A DNA stretch of 8,808 bases. Source: Candidatus Omnitrophota bacterium. GTDB lineage: Bacteria > Omnitrophota > Gorgyraeia > Gygaellales > Profunditerraquicolaceae. Position numbers and translations under genes: made by a program. Below, one piece after another: positions 6,252-8,808 of the stretch. The number at the start of each line of letters is the position of its first letter. Position 1 is the stretch's first letter. The notes under the pieces are model-generated. The model was not told where the DNA came from. It was given only the letters and a program-made list of their open reading frames with translations, and did not search any database. The stretch lies in contig JAFGET010000135.1 of the NCBI GenBank assembly GCA_016931435.1, forward strand, positions 1 through 8,808, in the 5' to 3' direction.

Positions 6252-7985
6252 CTATTCGGCATCCAGCATATCGATGCTTCTGTCGATGATGCCGGAAGGT
6301 GAGACGACTACAAGATTGACCTCTTTAGTGCCGGGGTCGGTAAAAGTAGTGCCAAAGGCGGATTGCTCCAGGGCCGGCTGGACCGTACCTATATGGCCTG
6401 ACCATAAATAACGCATCTGGGGATCCAGGCAGCCTGACTCTGTGCCAAAAGTGCTGCAACAGACATTAGTCTGCTCCCTTCCCTTTGGCCTGAATGGGCA
6501 GGCATTCAGTTCGACTTTAGACATATCATATATCCGGTTCTCATCGCTTAAAGAGACGTCTAAAAAGACCTTCAGGTTATAATCAATCGGGTAGCCTTCT
6601 TCTATTTCCCTGATCCTCTCTTTGGACAATTTGACCGTATCGCTGAAATCATCTTGAGCTCTCTCAAGCAGCTCTTTATAATACTTTCTCGCCTTGATAA
6701 TATCCCCCTGCCATTGGCTTAATAGACCCAACTGATAATAAGAAGAGATGACCTGGGGGCTTAGGGCTTCTTTCTGGGTCAATCCCTTAAAATACTCCCG
6801 GGCCGCCTCTATATCCCTGAGGACATAAGCGCAGATCAGACCTAATTTAAAATTTAACTCATCAGAACGGTGAAATTGCGGGTTGGAATCCAATAATTTC
6901 TCATAAATGTCTTTTGCCTCTTTATAGCTTTTGATCTTTTCCGCGTTTAAACCGCGCAGGTACATCAATTCATCGTCAAAAGCCTGCGCGCCTACTTCAT
7001 TTTGCATTGCCAGGAATACTTTTTCCGCATAAAATCCGTCTTTGTCGGTGGCTAAAACGCAACAGCCCTCTTCTTTGAAGGGTTCTTCTTCCTTATCTTT
7101 TAACCCGTATTTACATTCGGTATAAGCAAACTGCCTGGCTATGGTTTTCAAAAGAGTAGCTAACTTTTCTTTAGGATATGAAGCAGCCGCTCTTTCGATA
7201 TAAATATCATAGACTAATTCCGATAATTCCAGATTGCCGTCCCGGTAAAAACCAAGCGCTATATTTTCCAACTCATCGTCTTCTAATCCGGCGATAGCCA
7301 GTTTTTCTACGTATAGCTTATATAATTCCTTAGAGCTTTGACGCTCGTTATATGCGGAAAGTGTATCGGCGGCATTTTTAATCAAAGCGATATCGGAAGA
7401 AATCCGGGAGTATTCTAAGATCCCGGTCATTAAATCAGATAGCGCCTTTTCCTGAAGAGCATCCTCCTGCCCCTTGTGGAACTTCCAGAGGAGCAGTTTG
7501 CTGCGTATATTTATGGCGTCTTTGGTAGTAGTAGACCTTATAGCATCATCGGCAGAGGCGGTCAGTTCCTCCCGGTAATCGTTACCTTTTGAAAAATATT
7601 CATCCCACTCCTCTTTATCTTCCAGGTTCTTGAGCTGGTTGAAACGGGTAAGGGCGATATAGTAATCGGCAAAAGGAAGAAGCGGGTCTTTTTTTTGGCC
7701 GATAGACCTGAGCATCATCACGCATTCCCCGTATTTGTTCTCTTTAAAATATAACCCGGTCAATTCCTCAAAAAACCCGGACAGGCTATCTTGATCCTGC
7801 GCCTCGATGATCTGCTTGGTCAAAGAAACCAACTTTTCGCTTTCTTGCGCCCAAGCGCATGAATTATAAATCCCTAAACATAAAATCCAACATAAGCATG
7901 GCGCGTAAAAGATAAACGACAAAAGAAAAACCTTCTTATTTGATATTTGATATTTGATATTATTTTGAATTTTGGATTTTATCAT
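6252..7985 (-). CDS. Secreted TPR-repeat protein with C-terminal PKD/Ig-like domain
   Basis: A 577-residue protein of unknown specific function. The N-terminus has lysines at 17-18, a hydrophobic core (19-43) and an AWA|QE signal peptidase I site (after 46), so it is probably exported to the periplasm or surface. Most of the rest is helical; TPR-like pairs are clearest at about 341-367, 376-401 and 414-444. The last 110 residues (468-577) are beta-rich and resemble a PKD/Ig-like fold (MRYLWSGHIGT, then PGTKEVNLVVVSPSG), with C496, C509, C510 and C519 possibly disulfide-bonded. Further cysteines are at C291, C308 and C309. It overlaps the upstream glycoside hydrolase gene by 26 bp, so the two are co-transcribed; it may help assemble or anchor that enzyme, which is inference. 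ATG 7985 lacks a good Shine-Dalgarno; an alternative TTG at 7922 has AAGAAGG 8 bases upstream but would leave a signal peptide without positive charge. Confidence 0.82.
   Translation of the reverse strand: MIKSKIQNNIKYQISNKKVFLLSFIFYAPCLCWILCLGIYNSCAWAQESEKLVSLTKQIIEAQDQDSLSGFFEELTGLYFKENKYGECVMMLRSIGQKKDPLLPFADYYIALTRFNQLKNLEDKEEWDEYFSKGNDYREELTASADDAIRSTTTKDAINIRSKLLLWKFHKGQEDALQEKALSDLMTGILEYSRISSDIALIKNAADTLSAYNERQSSKELYKLYVEKLAIAGLEDDELENIALGFYRDGNLELSELVYDIYIERAAASYPKEKLATLLKTIARQFAYTECKYGLKDKEEEPFKEEGCCVLATDKDGFYAEKVFLAMQNEVGAQAFDDELMYLRGLNAEKIKSYKEAKDIYEKLLDSNPQFHRSDELNFKLGLICAYVLRDIEAAREYFKGLTQKEALSPQVISSYYQLGLLSQWQGDIIKARKYYKELLERAQDDFSDTVKLSKERIREIEEGYPIDYNLKVFLDVSLSDENRIYDMSKVELNACPFRPKGREQTNVCCSTFGTESGCLDPQMRYLWSGHIGTVQPALEQSAFGTTFTDPGTKEVNLVVVSPSGIIDRSIDMLDAE
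7923..7937 (-). promoter_or_regulatory. Shine-Dalgarno-like AAGAAGG before an alternative TTG start of the TPR gene
   Basis: On the minus strand AAGAAGG (7937-7931) lies 8 bases before an in-frame TTG (7922-7920, codon 22 of the long form). It is the best-spaced Shine-Dalgarno-like match seen at any start in this window, whereas ATG 7985 has none at proper distance. The shorter product would start just before the hydrophobic stretch and lose the lysines that normally precede it. It may be chance, since the run also encodes NKK. Confidence 0.3.
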
Positions 7986-7995
7986 TTGAATTTTT
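7937..7995. repeat. A/T-rich short repeat: three tandem TATTTGA units plus TTTTGAATTTT-like copies
   Basis: Plus-strand TATTTGA occurs three times in perfect tandem at 7937-7943, 7944-7950 and 7951-7957. Related TTTGAATTTT motifs follow at about 7964-7973 and 7985-7995. On the coding strand this reads as a run of ATATCAA and AAAATTCAAA motifs. It lies across the junction of the glycoside hydrolase and TPR genes and is translated at both ends: it gives the tail NDKIQNSK of the former and the head MIKSKIQNNIKYQIS of the latter. From memory, similar A-rich strings are frequent between genes in some uncultivated bacterial genomes; this was not checked. Confidence 0.75.
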
Positions 7996-8808
7996 CTTAC
8001 TATCCTCTTTGTCTAAAAAGGGGTTTTTCCAGAACTCCCTGAGCACATAATATGCCTTACGCGGCAGGCGCCTATTCAATCCGTTGACCAGCTCTTCGGA
8101 AAGCGCCACGATCCCAAACCATTCTTCATTCATATTTTTGTTGCCCTTTACCTGAATATCAAAATAATAGCTTCCGTTGGACCAGTTAGACTCCGTATCA
8201 TGCCTCTTCCATCCCTCGGGATCGCTTTCATTATGCTTCCACCACTCATCCGTCCACTCAAAGCTCGTACCCCCCAGGCAATTCCCTACGCCTTCCTCAT
8301 TTCCGGCTATGTTCTCGTAGATCAACCGCCACTGCGATTCCAGGAAAAACGCCTGCATGTTTTGGTCTTCTTTCGCCCGGTATGCGTCATAACTGTCTGC
8401 GCCGAATTCCGACAAAAGCATGGGTTTGTCAAAAGTCATCTTCAGAGATTTAAAAAGATTGCCGAAGGTCTTTCCGCGATAGATGATACAAGCCACCAGG
8501 TCAATATCCATAGCGACTTCATTGGCAACATCCAAACCCAATAATTCTCCGTTTCCCGCAGCTACCGGATGCAGAGGATCGATATTATGTATCCCTTTTG
8601 CGACCTCGTTTACGAAAGAATAATACGCCTTTGCGCGCAGGTAATTCTGCCGGCGCGGGTCAGGCTCCTTGTCTATTTCGTCGCTCGACCAGGCATTTGC
8701 CCTGCCGTAACAGGAGTAATTATTCTCATTACCTAATATCCAAAGCAGTATGCCCGGCTCATCCTTGTAAAGATTCACCATCTCTAAGACTTCTTTTTTT
8801 ATCCTTTC
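7960..8808 (-). CDS. Clan GH-A glycoside hydrolase, GH2-like catalytic domain (5' part beyond the window)
   Basis: The frame is open to the right edge and ends at TAA 7962-7960, giving the C-terminal 282 residues. This is the second half of a TIM-barrel glycosidase acting by the retaining double-displacement mechanism. Numbered from the window edge, WILGNEN (23-29) carries the acid/base E28 after strand 4, and LLSEFGAD (131-138) carries the nucleophile E134 after strand 7; the 106-residue gap is normal. FEWTDEWW further on fits strand 8. The style is that of the GH2 C-terminal domain (beta-galactosidase, beta-glucuronidase or beta-mannosidase type), but the substrate cannot be told, and other GH-A families are possible. 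An internal ATG at 8781 is not the start, because conserved sequence (IKKEVLEMVN) continues upstream of it. The last dozen or so residues (DSKKNSNDKIQNSK) are low-complexity, partly encoded by the A/T repeat. It overlaps the downstream TPR gene by 26 bp. Confidence 0.87.
   Translation of the reverse strand, partial: ERIKKEVLEMVNLYKDEPGILLWILGNENNYSCYGRANAWSSDEIDKEPDPRRQNYLRAKAYYSFVNEVAKGIHNIDPLHPVAAGNGELLGLDVANEVAMDIDLVACIIYRGKTFGNLFKSLKMTFDKPMLLSEFGADSYDAYRAKEDQNMQAFFLESQWRLIYENIAGNEEGVGNCLGGTSFEWTDEWWKHNESDPEGWKRHDTESNWSNGSYYFDIQVKGNKNMNEEWFGIVALSEELVNGLNRRLPRKAYYVLREFWKNPFLDKEDSKKNSNDKIQNSK

Noticed and set aside
7937..7995. CRISPR array or origin-like iterons
   Set aside because: Units are only 7 bp, directly abutting without spacers, and no cas or replication gene is near; a simple A/T repeat suffices.
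8200..8544. 114-residue plus-strand open frame
   Set aside because: Antisense within the glycoside hydrolase catalytic domain, whose active-site motifs are on the minus strand.
8779..8781. ATG at 8781 as the true start of the hydrolase
   Set aside because: The open frame continues to the window edge with conserved residues, and half of the TIM barrel would be missing otherwise.

Overview
The window comes from a bacterial chromosome of moderate GC content and holds five protein-coding genes, two of them cut by the window edges. No tRNA, rRNA, CRISPR array, insertion sequence or phage gene was found. The organism looks Gram-negative or diderm and uncultivated: it has a secreted TPR protein, c-di-GMP signalling, genes with little or no Shine-Dalgarno sequence, and an A-rich short repeat of a kind I associate with candidate-phylum metagenome assemblies. 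The overall gene style reminds me of Omnitrophota, but that is an impression from memory, not a demonstrated placement.

Layout: (1) positions 1-699, minus strand, the N-terminal 233 residues of long-form HisG (first step of histidine synthesis), running off the left edge. (2) A 90-bp divergent intergenic region (700-789) with two back-to-back sigma70-type promoters, each placed so that its transcript would start only a few bases before the start codon. (3) 790-3477, plus strand, a GH94-type glycoside phosphorylase with all recognisable catalytic and phosphate-binding motifs. (4) An 80-bp convergent gap with a strong hairpin, probably a terminator. (5) 3558-6125, minus strand, a soluble GAF-PAS-PAS-GGDEF-HD-GYP protein with both a diguanylate cyclase site and a c-di-GMP phosphodiesterase site intact, with its own promoter at 6178-6206. 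(6) 6252-7985, minus strand, an exported TPR-repeat protein with a C-terminal PKD/Ig-like domain. (7) 7960-8808, minus strand, the C-terminal 282 residues of a clan GH-A (GH2-like) glycoside hydrolase, running off the right edge.

How they fit together: the GH2-like hydrolase and the TPR protein overlap by 26 bp and are surely one transcription unit. The overlap is written by an A/T-rich short repeat that encodes the tail of one protein and the head of the other. The c-di-GMP gene lies 126 bp downstream on the same strand and can be read from its own promoter, from the operon, or both. The GH94 phosphorylase, transcribed towards this block, suggests a shared theme of oligosaccharide breakdown with phosphorolytic energy saving, but the substrates cannot be told from sequence alone. 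HisG looks functionally unrelated and shares only the divergent promoter region. Nothing here is a clear-cut new system; the most interesting points are the near-leaderless divergent promoter pair, the repeat-written gene overlap, the cysteine-bearing sensory domains of the dual c-di-GMP enzyme and the GH94 of unknown specificity.
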